A stretch of DNA of 64,000 nucleotides from Streptomyces atroolivaceus (lineage in GTDB: Bacteria > Actinomycetota > Actinomycetes > Streptomycetales > Streptomycetaceae), in assembly GCF_000717025.1 (NCBI RefSeq), contig NZ_JNXG01000018.1, positions 62,001 to 126,000 on the forward strand, written 5' to 3'. Positions 52,347 to 60,789 of the stretch are shown in pieces. Position numbers and translations under genes: made by a program. The notes beneath the pieces were generated by a model. The model saw nothing but the letters and a program-made list of their open reading frames with translations. It did no database searches and was not told where the DNA came from. Positions within the stretch are counted from its first letter, which is position 1; every line of letters begins with the position of its first letter.

Positions 52347-54071
52347 TCAGGGCGCGTCGACCAGGTCGTGCTTGGGTACGGTCACCGTGCGGGCGCCGGG
52401 CTTGCCGCCCAGGACCACCTTCCGGAGGGCGCTGTTGTTGTCGAGGTCGGTCTCCTTGAGACGCTTCTCCGGGTTGGCGAGCACCTGGATGTAGTAGGTG
52501 CCGTTCGCCAGACCCGTGATGTCGAAGGACTGGCCGGGAAGGTCCTGGGTGTACGTGTCACCGGATCCCACGTCGAGCACCTCCCGTACGGAGATGGAGT
52601 TCTCCTGGCCGCAGGCCGTGGACAGATCGGTGTTGTCCGGGTGCCAGTTGGCGTTCTTCACCGTGTAGTCGACCGCGTCGGTGTTGGCCAGGCAGAAGGC
52701 CTCCTTGCCGCTGCGCACGGTCTCCTTCCGGTCGGCCTTCAGCAGCCGGTAGCTCGCGAAGTCGGTGAAGTGCCAGTGCTCGTGCCCCGGCCTGGGGTCC
52801 CACTCCATGGTCCCGGTGGGGGTGTAGCCGACCTGCTTGCCCGAGGCGTCGTAGAAGTACTGGTAGGCGTCCATCAGCTCGTTGCCCGGCTTGCGGAAAC
52901 CGTCCACCACGAGCTGTGCCGGCCCCGCGTTCCACACGTTGGCGCTGAAGGCCAGATAGTCCTTGCCCGGCGTGCCGCCGTCACCCTCACCGATGGTGAT
53001 GCCGTAGGCGGGCAGTGAGCGCAGGTCGGGCTTGGGGACGTCCGGCACGGTCGCCGTGCCCGTGGGGCGCTTGGCGTTCGGCCGTTCCGCGGGTGCCTGC
53101 CGGGAGCCGTCCGTGCGCCCCGGCCCGTCGCCCTGCGCCGAGCGGAGTCCCGAGCGCTTGGCGGCCCAGGGCACCGCGGCGGGCGCGGGCGGGTGAGGGC
53201 CGTGGCCCACGTTGTACGAGGGGCCCGCACCGGTGGTTCCGGACACCGGAGCGGGTGTACGCGCCGGGGTGTGGCCGGTGTGGCCGGTGTGGCCCGAGTG
53301 TCCGGCTCCATGGGCGGCGTGCCCCGTCGCGGAGCGGGCGCCCGCCTCGGCGGCGGCGCTCCCTTCCTCCCAACTGCGCTCGCGCACCGTCACCTTGACG
53401 GTCTGCGGCTTGGCGTCGATCTTGAACAGGTCGCGGTAGCGCTGGGTGACGGCCACCTCCGCGGTGTACGTCCCGGCCGGGAGCGCGACCGGCGCCGCGT
53501 AATAGCCGGCGTACGTGTTGGACGCCCATCCGTTCTCGACACCCCACACCGAGCCGAGCGTGAAGGGATTCGTGGGGCAGCTCTCGGGATACTTCGACGT
53601 GGCCGGGGCGTCGGGCTGGATCCTGCCCGAGGCGTTGTTCGGGCAGAACGGCTCCGTACGGTTCACCACCGCCTTGCCCGCGGCGTCCCTGACCGTGATG
53701 CGGATGAAGTCCGGCAGCCCTGAGAAGTCCTTCACCAGGCCCTCGGGGAGGGTCCTGGTCCGTGTCTTCGTCCCCTCTCGGATGACCTGGGTGGCGACGA
53801 CCGGATCCTTGTAACTCTTCCGGGTCACCCGCAGTTCGAGCGGCGCTCCGGACGCCGTGAGATACGTCCCCAGATCCAGATAGACGCCCGGATCCTCCTT
53901 CCATGAGTCGAGTGTCACCGACTTCGACGCGGCGACCAGGCCGAGCTGCGGTCCCGTCTTCGCCTGCTTGCTGTCGGGCGCTGCCGCGACGACGCCCGCG
54001 GTCACGACGATCGCCGCGGCGGCCGCGACCGCCGGACGCCACAGGCGGCTGCGGGGGGTTCTGTTGCTCAT
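52347..54071 (-). CDS. Secreted lysyl oxidase-family protein with His/Gly-rich linker
   Basis: A 574-residue exported protein. The signal or anchor is near residues 10-33. A beta-sandwich-like N-terminal part (40-230) is followed by a low-complexity linker (238-345) containing histidines at 251, 254, 258, 261, 264 and 267 (GHSGHTGHTGH). The lysyl-oxidase catalytic domain (350-574) has the copper-binding H430-E-H432-W-H434. Lysyl oxidases convert lysine side chains to aldehydes, and in bacteria the role may be cross-linking or amine oxidation outside the cell. ATG 54071 has GGAGA upstream. Confidence 0.88.
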   Translation of the reverse strand: MSNRTPRSRLWRPAVAAAAAIVVTAGVVAAAPDSKQAKTGPQLGLVAASKSVTLDSWKEDPGVYLDLGTYLTASGAPLELRVTRKSYKDPVVATQVIREGTKTRTRTLPEGLVKDFSGLPDFIRITVRDAAGKAVVNRTEPFCPNNASGRIQPDAPATSKYPESCPTNPFTLGSVWGVENGWASNTYAGYYAAPVALPAGTYTAEVAVTQRYRDLFKIDAKPQTVKVTVRERSWEEGSAAAEAGARSATGHAAHGAGHSGHTGHTGHTPARTPAPVSGTTGAGPSYNVGHGPHPPAPAAVPWAAKRSGLRSAQGDGPGRTDGSRQAPAERPNAKRPTGTATVPDVPKPDLRSLPAYGITIGEGDGGTPGKDYLAFSANVWNAGPAQLVVDGFRKPGNELMDAYQYFYDASGKQVGYTPTGTMEWDPRPGHEHWHFTDFASYRLLKADRKETVRSGKEAFCLANTDAVDYTVKNANWHPDNTDLSTACGQENSISVREVLDVGSGDTYTQDLPGQSFDITGLANGTYYIQVLANPEKRLKETDLDNNSALRKVVLGGKPGARTVTVPKHDLVDAP

Positions 54072-54512
54072 CGTTCTCCGATGTCCGAGTGCCCCGTGGG
54101 GCAGTGGATTCGCTTTGCCCGTGAGAGAGGGCAACCATGGCCGCAGGTTGTCCGAAGTCCCCGTCGGCAGGGATTGTTGGCCGAAATCAGGCATTGAGGT
54201 GTGCAATGAGACATTTTCAGGCTGTTCCTGACGTGATCTTGAGATGGCTGTGCTAGAAGCCCCTGCGCCTGCGTGACCGCTGACGGGCGCGAAACGGGCG
54301 CCACCGGGGGTGAAACAGGCATCGCCCCGCTGCCCGGTCGTCACCGCAAGCCCGCCACCAGCGCGGAGGCCGGAGATGAAACGGGCGTGAACGGGCACAG
54401 GCCAGGGGGCGAAGAAGCTGGTCGAACAACCGTTTCTGCTTGTACAAACAATGCGTGGGCCCGAACGGACGCCGGGCCCACACCGGATTCGCACTAGCGC
54501 AGGGATGGTGGC
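54072..54512. other. 441-bp divergent region between lysyl oxidase and deoR
   Basis: No gene is seen. The left part is the lysyl oxidase promoter region with AT-rich stretches (54180-54260). The right part has TTGTACAA near 54439-54447 and a hairpin before deoR. Confidence 0.5.
54455..54481. promoter_or_regulatory. Hairpin GTGGGCCCG-N9-CGGGCCCAC before deoR
   Basis: Perfect 9-bp arms 31 bp upstream of the deoR start. It could be an operator or a leader structure. Its position makes it unlikely to be just a terminator, since no gene reads in from the left. Confidence 0.5.
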
Positions 54513-55274
54513 GTGGGCACCGAGGAACGCCGACGAGGAATTCTCGAGACGGCCCGACAGGACGGTTCCGTCGACGTGAATCAGCTGGCCGAACGGTTCC
54601 AGGTGGCCAAGGAGACCATCAGGCGCGATCTGCACACGCTCGAGGAGCACGGTCTCGTACGGCGCACGCACGGTGGCGCGTACCCGGTCGAGAGCGCCGG
54701 GTTCGAGACGACCCTGGCCATGCGCACCACGCACCACGTGCCGCAGAAGTCACGGATCGCGACAGCCGCCGCGGATCTGCTCGGCGACGCCGAGACGGTC
54801 TTCATCGACGAGGGCTTCACCCCGCAGCTCATAGCCGAAGCCCTTCCCCGTGACCGGCCGCTGACCGTGGTCACCGCCTCTCTGGCCGTCGCGACGGTCC
54901 TCGCGGACGCGGAGAAGACCTCCGTGCTCCTGCTCGGCGGGCGGCTGCGCGGCAGCACCATGGCGACGGTCGACCACTGGGCCACCCGCATGCTCGCCGA
55001 CTTCGTCATCGACCTGGCGTACGTCGGAGCCAACGGCATCTCCCGCCAGTACGGGCTGACCACCCCGGACCCGGCGGTCGGCGAAGTCAAGGCACAGGCC
55101 ATGCGCAGCGCCCGGCGCCGTGTGTTCGCCGGGGTCCACTCGAAGTTCGGCGCGGTGAGCTTCTGCCGTTTCGCCGGTGTCGGCGACTTCGAGGCGATCG
55201 TCACCGACACCGGGCTGCCGTCGGCGGAGGCGCAGCGATACTCGCTCCTCGGCCCGAACGTCGTGCGGGTCTGA
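54513..55274 (+). CDS. DeoR-family regulator of the polyol operon
   Basis: A 253-residue repressor. The N-terminal winged helix (VDVNQLAERFQVAKETIRRDL) is followed by the DeoR sensor domain with DEGFTP, LLLGGRLRG and VGANGISRQYGLTTPDP. Ligands are usually sugar or polyol phosphates. It starts at GTG 54513. The ABC importer, dehydrogenase and kinase genes follow in the same direction after 155 bp, so it probably controls them. Confidence 0.92.
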   Translation: MGTEERRRGILETARQDGSVDVNQLAERFQVAKETIRRDLHTLEEHGLVRRTHGGAYPVESAGFETTLAMRTTHHVPQKSRIATAAADLLGDAETVFIDEGFTPQLIAEALPRDRPLTVVTASLAVATVLADAEKTSVLLLGGRLRGSTMATVDHWATRMLADFVIDLAYVGANGISRQYGLTTPDPAVGEVKAQAMRSARRRVFAGVHSKFGAVSFCRFAGVGDFEAIVTDTGLPSAEAQRYSLLGPNVVRV

Positions 55275-55429
55275 CCGGACCGACCCGGGAACCGCCGTCC
55301 CCACACCCCGCCGACCTGGTCCCCGCACTCTCAGGAGGCCGGAGGTCAGCCCCGCCGTGCCCGGAACCGCCGAGGAGAGCGGGACACGGGCACCGATCCA
55401 CGAGCCGCTACGACCGATCAGGAGAACTT

Positions 55430-56788
55430 ATGCCCCACCAGCATCGACGCCGTGGAACCCGCGTGCGTGCGGTCGCGGGCACGGCAGTGATGGCTTTCCT
55501 CGCCTCCGGGTGCGCCGGAGCGGGCGGCACCGCGTTCGGAGGAGGTGACGCACTGAACGTACTCATGGTGAACAACCCGCAGATGGTCGAGTTGCAGAAG
55601 CTCACGGCGGAGCACTTCACCGAGGAGACCGGCATCAAGGTCCACTTCACCGTGCTCCCGGAGAACGACGTCCGCGACAAGATCAGCCAGGACTTCTCCA
55701 ACCAGGCCGGCCAGTACGACGTCGGCACCATCAGCAACTTCGAGGTGCCCTTCTTCGCGAAGAACGACTGGCTGCACCCGCTCGACTCGTACGCCGCGGA
55801 GGACACCGCCTTCGACCAGGACGACATCCTCGAACCCCTGAGGGAGTCGCTCACCGCCGAGGGCAAGCTCTACGCCCAGCCGTTCTACGGCGAGTCGTCC
55901 TTCCTCATGTACCGCAAGGACGTCTTCGAGGCGAAGGGGCTCACGATGCCCGCGCACCCCACCTGGAACCAGGTGGCCGGACTCGCGGCGCGGGCGGACG
56001 GGGCCGAGCCCGGCATGAAGGGAATCTGCCTGCGCGGACTGCCCGGCTGGGGCGAGATCATCGCCCCGCTCACCACCGTCGTCAACACCATGGGCGGCAC
56101 CTGGTTCACGAAGGACTGGGAACCCCGGCTCACCTCACCTGAGTTCAGGAAGGCCACGAAGTTCTACGTCGACCTCGTGCGCGAGCACGGGGAACGCGGC
56201 GCCTCCCAGGCCGGGTACGCCGAGTGCCTCAACAACATGACACAGGGCAAGACCGCCATGTGGTACGACGCCACGGCCGGTGCCGGCTCGCTGGAGGCGG
56301 CCGGCTCCCCGGTCAAGGGGAAGATCGGCTACGTATCCGCGCCGGTCGAGGAGACCAAGAGCTCGGGATGGCTCTACACCTGGGCGTGGGGCATCCAGAA
56401 GGCGTCCAAGAAGTCCGACGACGCATGGAAGTTCGTCTCCTGGGCGTCCAGCAAGGAGTACGAGTCGCTCGTCGGCGAGACCAGCGGCTGGTCCAACGTC
56501 CCGGCGGGCAAGAGGGCCTCCACCTACGACAACCCCGCATACCGAAAGGCGGCAGGCGCCTTCGCGGACGTCACCGAGCAGGCCATCTCGGGTGCCGATC
56601 CCAAGAACCCGGGCACCCAGCCACGCCCCGTGCCCGGTATCCAGTTCGTCGGCATCCCCGAGTTCACCGATCTCGGCACCCGGGTCGCGCAGGAGATCAG
56701 CGCGGCCGTCGCCGGCCGCCAGTCCGTCGACAAGGCGCTGGCCACCTCCCAGAAGCTGGCCGAACAGGTCGCCAAGGAGTACCGATGA
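55430..56788 (+). CDS. Polyol/sugar ABC transporter, substrate-binding lipoprotein
   Basis: A 452-residue family 1 binding protein with a basic N-terminus, helix VAGTAVMAFLASG and lipobox LASGC near residue 28. Its resemblance is to the sorbitol/mannitol-binding proteins (SmoE/MtlE type), supported by a polyol dehydrogenase and a PfkB kinase in the same operon. GGAGAA lies before ATG 55430. It overlaps the permease gene by 4 bp. Confidence 0.9.
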   Translation: MPHQHRRRGTRVRAVAGTAVMAFLASGCAGAGGTAFGGGDALNVLMVNNPQMVELQKLTAEHFTEETGIKVHFTVLPENDVRDKISQDFSNQAGQYDVGTISNFEVPFFAKNDWLHPLDSYAAEDTAFDQDDILEPLRESLTAEGKLYAQPFYGESSFLMYRKDVFEAKGLTMPAHPTWNQVAGLAARADGAEPGMKGICLRGLPGWGEIIAPLTTVVNTMGGTWFTKDWEPRLTSPEFRKATKFYVDLVREHGERGASQAGYAECLNNMTQGKTAMWYDATAGAGSLEAAGSPVKGKIGYVSAPVEETKSSGWLYTWAWGIQKASKKSDDAWKFVSWASSKEYESLVGETSGWSNVPAGKRASTYDNPAYRKAAGAFADVTEQAISGADPKNPGTQPRPVPGIQFVGIPEFTDLGTRVAQEISAAVAGRQSVDKALATSQKLAEQVAKEYR

Positions 56789-57750
56789 CCACAGCAGTCG
56801 GAACCACGCCCCAGTCGCCACCCCGGCCACCCGCACCCGCCCGCTCACGGAGGACCGGCCCACGGGCCTGGGCCACCAGAGCACCCCTCCTGCCCGCCCT
56901 GGTCTTCCTGATCGCCGTCACCCAGTTGCCCTTCGTGGCCACCCTGGTGATCTCCCTCTTCGACTGGAACTCCCTCAACCCCGACAAGCGCGCCTTCAAC
57001 GGGCTCGACAACTACGCGTCCGTCTTCACGGACGCCGCCCTCCGCGACTCGGTCCTCACCACCATCCTGCTGACCACGGGTGTCGTCATCGCCACCGTGG
57101 TCATCGGACTGGCCCTCGCGCTGCTGCTGGACCGTACGTTCTTCGGCCGGGGCATCGTCCGCACCCTGCTCATCACGCCGTTCCTGATCGTGCCCGTCTC
57201 CGCCGCGCTGCTGTGGAAGCACGCGCTGTACAACCCGGAGTACGGCCTCCTCAACGGCGCGCTGAGCTGGGTCGGTGAGCTCTTCGGCGACACCAGCCCG
57301 AGCCAGCCGGACTGGATCGCGGACATGCCGCTGCTCGCCGTGATCGCCGCGCTCGTCTGGCAGTGGACCCCGTTCATGATGCTGATCCTGCTCGCGGGCC
57401 TCCAGAGCCGCCCCGCGGAGGTCGTGGAGGCCGCGCGCCTGGACGGGGCGAGTGCCTGGCAGACCTTCCGCTACCTGACCCTGCCGCACCTGCGCAGGTA
57501 CCTCGAACTCGGAGTCCTGCTCGGCGCCGTCTACATCGTGCAGAACTTCGACGCGGTCTTCACGATCACCGCGGGCGGACTCGGCACCGCCAACCTTCCG
57601 TACACGATCTACCAGACCTTCTACCAGGCCCACGAATACGGACTGGCGTCCGCCGCGGGGGTCGTCGTGGTGATCGGCACGATCATCATCGCCACCTTCG
57701 CGCTCCGGACCGTCTCGTCCCTCTTCAGTGAGGAGGCGAACCGCGCATGA
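56785..57750 (+). CDS. Polyol/sugar ABC transporter permease 1
   Basis: A 321-residue six-helix permease. The EAA loop is EAARLDGASAWQTFRYLTLP. ATG 56785 overlaps the binding-protein stop and the stop overlaps the next ATG, giving a tight translational chain. Confidence 0.93.
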   Translation: MTTAVGTTPQSPPRPPAPARSRRTGPRAWATRAPLLPALVFLIAVTQLPFVATLVISLFDWNSLNPDKRAFNGLDNYASVFTDAALRDSVLTTILLTTGVVIATVVIGLALALLLDRTFFGRGIVRTLLITPFLIVPVSAALLWKHALYNPEYGLLNGALSWVGELFGDTSPSQPDWIADMPLLAVIAALVWQWTPFMMLILLAGLQSRPAEVVEAARLDGASAWQTFRYLTLPHLRRYLELGVLLGAVYIVQNFDAVFTITAGGLGTANLPYTIYQTFYQAHEYGLASAAGVVVVIGTIIIATFALRTVSSLFSEEANRA

Positions 57751-58625
57751 CCACCACCACCGCCCCCGCGCCGGCCCCGTCCGCGCGACGGGTCCTGCGC
57801 AGAGCCAAACGGCGCAACACCGCGCTCGGTCTGCTGGCCTGGGCGGCAGGACTCGTCTTCTGCCTGCCCGCGTTGTGGATGCTGCTGACGTCGCTGCACG
57901 CGGAGTCCGACGCCGCGACCAACCCGCCCTCCCTCTTCGCACCGCTCACCCTCGACGGCTACCGGGCGTTCTTCGGCTCCGACACCGGCGTCACCCCGTG
58001 GCCGCCCCTGCTCAACTCCCTGGGCGCCTCCTTCTTCTCCACCGTCCTGGTGCTCCTGCTGGCGCTCCCGGCGGCGTACGCCCTCTCCATCAGGCGCGTA
58101 CGCAAGTGGACGGACGTGATGTTCTTCTTCCTCTCCACGAAGATGCTGCCCGTCGTCGCGGGGCTCCTCCCCGTCTACCTGTTCGCGAAGAACGCCGGGA
58201 TGCTGGACAACATCTGGCTCCTCGTCCTGCTCTACACCTCGATGAACCTGCCGATCGCCGTCTGGATGATGCAGTCCTTCCTCGCGGACGTGCCGGTGTC
58301 CGTCATCGAGGCCGCCCAGGTCGACGGCGCGAGGCTGCCGACCGTCCTGGCCCGGGTGGTCGCGCCGATGGCCGCTCCGGGCATCGCGGCGACCGCCCTG
58401 ATCTGTTTCATCTTCAGCTGGAACGAACTGCTCTTCGCACGGGTGCTGACCGGCGTCGTCGCCCAGACCGCACCCGTCTTCCTCACCGGGTTCGTCACCA
58501 GCCAGGGCCTCTTCCTCGCCCAGCTGTGTGCCGCGTCCGTCGTCGTGTCCCTGCCGGTGCTCGCCGCCGGCTACGCCGCCCAGGACAAACTCGTCCAGGG
58601 CCTGTCTCTTGGAGCAGTGAAATAA
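57747..58625 (+). CDS. Polyol/sugar ABC transporter permease 2
   Basis: A 292-residue permease with the EAA loop EAAQVDGARLPTVLARVVAP. It pairs with permease 1. No ATPase gene is present, so a shared ATPase such as MsiK is presumably used. The stop overlaps the start of the dehydrogenase gene by one base. Confidence 0.93.
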   Translation: MTTTTAPAPAPSARRVLRRAKRRNTALGLLAWAAGLVFCLPALWMLLTSLHAESDAATNPPSLFAPLTLDGYRAFFGSDTGVTPWPPLLNSLGASFFSTVLVLLLALPAAYALSIRRVRKWTDVMFFFLSTKMLPVVAGLLPVYLFAKNAGMLDNIWLLVLLYTSMNLPIAVWMMQSFLADVPVSVIEAAQVDGARLPTVLARVVAPMAAPGIAATALICFIFSWNELLFARVLTGVVAQTAPVFLTGFVTSQGLFLAQLCAASVVVSLPVLAAGYAAQDKLVQGLSLGAVK

Positions 58626-59614
58626 TGCGGGCAGCGATCGTCGAAGCCCCCGGCAAGGTCTCCGTCACCACCGTCCCCGACCCCACGCCCGGCCCCCGTG
58701 AGGTCGTCGTCTCCGTCGCCTCGTGCGGGCTGTGCGGCACCGATCTGCACATCCTGCAGGGCGAGTTCGCGCCCACGCTGCCGCTCGTCCCCGGCCATGA
58801 GTTCGCCGGGGAGGTCGTGGGCGTCGGACGTGACGTCACGGAGCTGGCCGTCGGTGACAGGGTCGCCGTCGACCCCTCGCTGCACTGCCACGAGTGCCGC
58901 TACTGCCGCAGCGGACGCGGCAACCTCTGCGAACGCTGGGCCGCCATCGGCGTCACCGTCTCCGGTGGCGCCGCCGAGTACGCCGTCGCCCCCGTCGCCA
59001 ACTGCGTCAAGCTGCCCGAGCACATCGACGTGAAGGACGCGGCCCTGATCGAGCCGCTCTCCTGCGCGGTCCGCGGTTACGACGTACTGAGCAGCACCCT
59101 CGGAGCCGAGGTGCTGATCTACGGCTCCGGGACCATGGGCCTGATGATGCTGGAGCTCGCCAAGCGCACCGGGGCGGCAGGCGTGGACGTCCTCGACGTC
59201 AACCCCGAGCGCCTCGCCACGGCCGGCCTCCTCGGCTGTTCCCGGTCGGCGGCCGGAGCCGACGAGCTGGACAGGCCCGGTGGCTGGGACGTCGTCATCG
59301 ACGCCACCGGCAACGCGGCGGCCATCCAGGACGGCCTCGGACGTGTCGCCAAGGGAGGGACGTTCCTGCAGTTCGGGGTGGCCGACTACGCGACGACGGC
59401 GGTCATCGAGCCGTACCGCATCTACAACCAGGAAATCACCATCACCGGCTCGATGGCCGTCCTGCACAGCTACGAACGCGCCGCGGCGCTCTTCGCCACC
59501 GGGGTCCTCGACCCCGCCGTCTTCATCAGCGACCGGCTGCCCCTCGACCAGTACCCGCAGGCCATCGACCGCTTCAAGGCGGGCATCGGCCGCAAGATCG
59601 TGGTCGAGCCGTGA
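58625..59614 (+). CDS. Zinc-dependent polyol dehydrogenase (MDR family)
   Basis: A 329-residue medium-chain dehydrogenase. Catalytic zinc ligands appear at SCGLCGTD (Cys) and GHEFAGEV (His, Glu); a structural zinc lobe is CHECRYCRSGRGNLC. The cofactor loop is YGSGTMGLMM. It resembles sorbitol/arabitol dehydrogenases that oxidise polyols to ketoses. The product would be a substrate for the kinase gene downstream. Confidence 0.92.
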   Translation: MRAAIVEAPGKVSVTTVPDPTPGPREVVVSVASCGLCGTDLHILQGEFAPTLPLVPGHEFAGEVVGVGRDVTELAVGDRVAVDPSLHCHECRYCRSGRGNLCERWAAIGVTVSGGAAEYAVAPVANCVKLPEHIDVKDAALIEPLSCAVRGYDVLSSTLGAEVLIYGSGTMGLMMLELAKRTGAAGVDVLDVNPERLATAGLLGCSRSAAGADELDRPGGWDVVIDATGNAAAIQDGLGRVAKGGTFLQFGVADYATTAVIEPYRIYNQEITITGSMAVLHSYERAAALFATGVLDPAVFISDRLPLDQYPQAIDRFKAGIGRKIVVEP

Positions 59615-60516
59615 CCGGCGGGCCCGGTGCCGTCCTCGTACTCGGCGAGGCCCTGATCGACCTCGTACCCGTGGCCGGGGACGGAGGCGTGCGGGCCGCC
59701 CAGTTCGGCGGGGCTCCGGCGAACGTCGCCGTCGGGCTGGCCAGGCTGGGCACCCCGGCAGCGTTCGCCGGGGGCCTGGGCGGCGACGGTTTCGCCCGCA
59801 CGATCGAGGAACGGCTGCTGGCGGCCGGGGTCGACCTCACGCTCTGCGAACGCTCCGGGCTGCCCACCGCGCTGGCCGTCGCCGAACCGGACGCCGGGGG
59901 GACGGGGTACCACTTCCATCTCCAGGACACGGCGACGTTCCGGCTGCCGGACCTCTCCGCGCGGGCCTCCGGCTTCGGGGCCGTGTACGTGGGCGGTCTC
60001 GCGGCCGTCGTGGAGCCGGCGGCAGCGGCCGTACGGGCCACCGCCCTCGCGGCCGCCGAGCACTCCCTCCTCGTCGTGGACCCCAATGTCCGCCAGGACC
60101 GCACTCTGGGCGCCGATCACGGCTCGGCGGCGCTGCGCGAGCTGTGCGACCTCGCGCACGTCGTGAAGGCCAGCGACGAGGACCTGGAGCGGCTGTGGCC
60201 CGGGGCGGACGCGGAGGAGACCTGCCGGAAGCTGGCGGCCGGCGGACGGCTGGTGATCCTCACCCGGGGCGCGAGGGGCAGTACGGCGTACACAGCCACC
60301 GCGCCGCCCATGTCCGTGGCAGCCACGCCGGTCGAGGTGGTCAACACGATCGGGGCGGGGGACGCGTTCGCCGCGGGTCTGCTGAGCCGGATGGGCGCCC
60401 TCGGCACGTTCACGGCGACACCGGAGCCGGAGGAGGTACGGGACATGCTGGCCTACGCGTCCGAGGCCGCCGCCTCGGTGTGCGCGCAGGCGGGCACGGA
60501 GCCCACCGTGACCTAG
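59611..60516 (+). CDS. PfkB-family carbohydrate kinase (fructokinase-like)
   Basis: A 301-residue ribokinase-family kinase. Motifs are GGAPANVAVGLARLG near the start and the catalytic NTIGAGDAFAAGLL near the end. It probably phosphorylates the ketose produced by the polyol dehydrogenase. GTG 59611 overlaps the dehydrogenase stop as GTGA. It is the last gene of the polyol operon. Confidence 0.93.
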   Translation: MTGGPGAVLVLGEALIDLVPVAGDGGVRAAQFGGAPANVAVGLARLGTPAAFAGGLGGDGFARTIEERLLAAGVDLTLCERSGLPTALAVAEPDAGGTGYHFHLQDTATFRLPDLSARASGFGAVYVGGLAAVVEPAAAAVRATALAAAEHSLLVVDPNVRQDRTLGADHGSAALRELCDLAHVVKASDEDLERLWPGADAEETCRKLAAGGRLVILTRGARGSTAYTATAPPMSVAATPVEVVNTIGAGDAFAAGLLSRMGALGTFTATPEPEEVRDMLAYASEAAASVCAQAGTEPTVT

Positions 60517-60754
60517 GTGTTGCCCTGTGAGGTTGGGGGCGCGGCGAGGTCCCGGCTTCCCCGCTCCGTGGAAGGAGCCGGGAGCTCGGGAGCCCATGGA
60601 GCGGGGGAGGCCGCCGATCGCCCTGCGGGGGAAGCAGCCGAATGCGTCCGGTACGGGGCCCGTACTCCGCCTCGCGGTCGCACCCACCGCGGGCCACGCC
60701 CTTCGGGCGTGCGGCGGGACTTCGCCGGCACCCCCTGGGCGCACGGTCGTGGAC

Positions 60755-60780
60755 ATGCGCACCCGCGCGCGGGTGCGCAT
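60755..60780. promoter_or_regulatory. Perfect 26-bp palindrome before the third PP2C gene
   Basis: ATGCGCACCCGCG and its exact complement CGCGGGTGCGCAT adjoin without a gap. It ends 9 bp before the GTG at 60790. The position suggests an operator or an mRNA structure blocking translation initiation. Confidence 0.7.
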
Positions 60781-60789
60781 CCTGACTGT

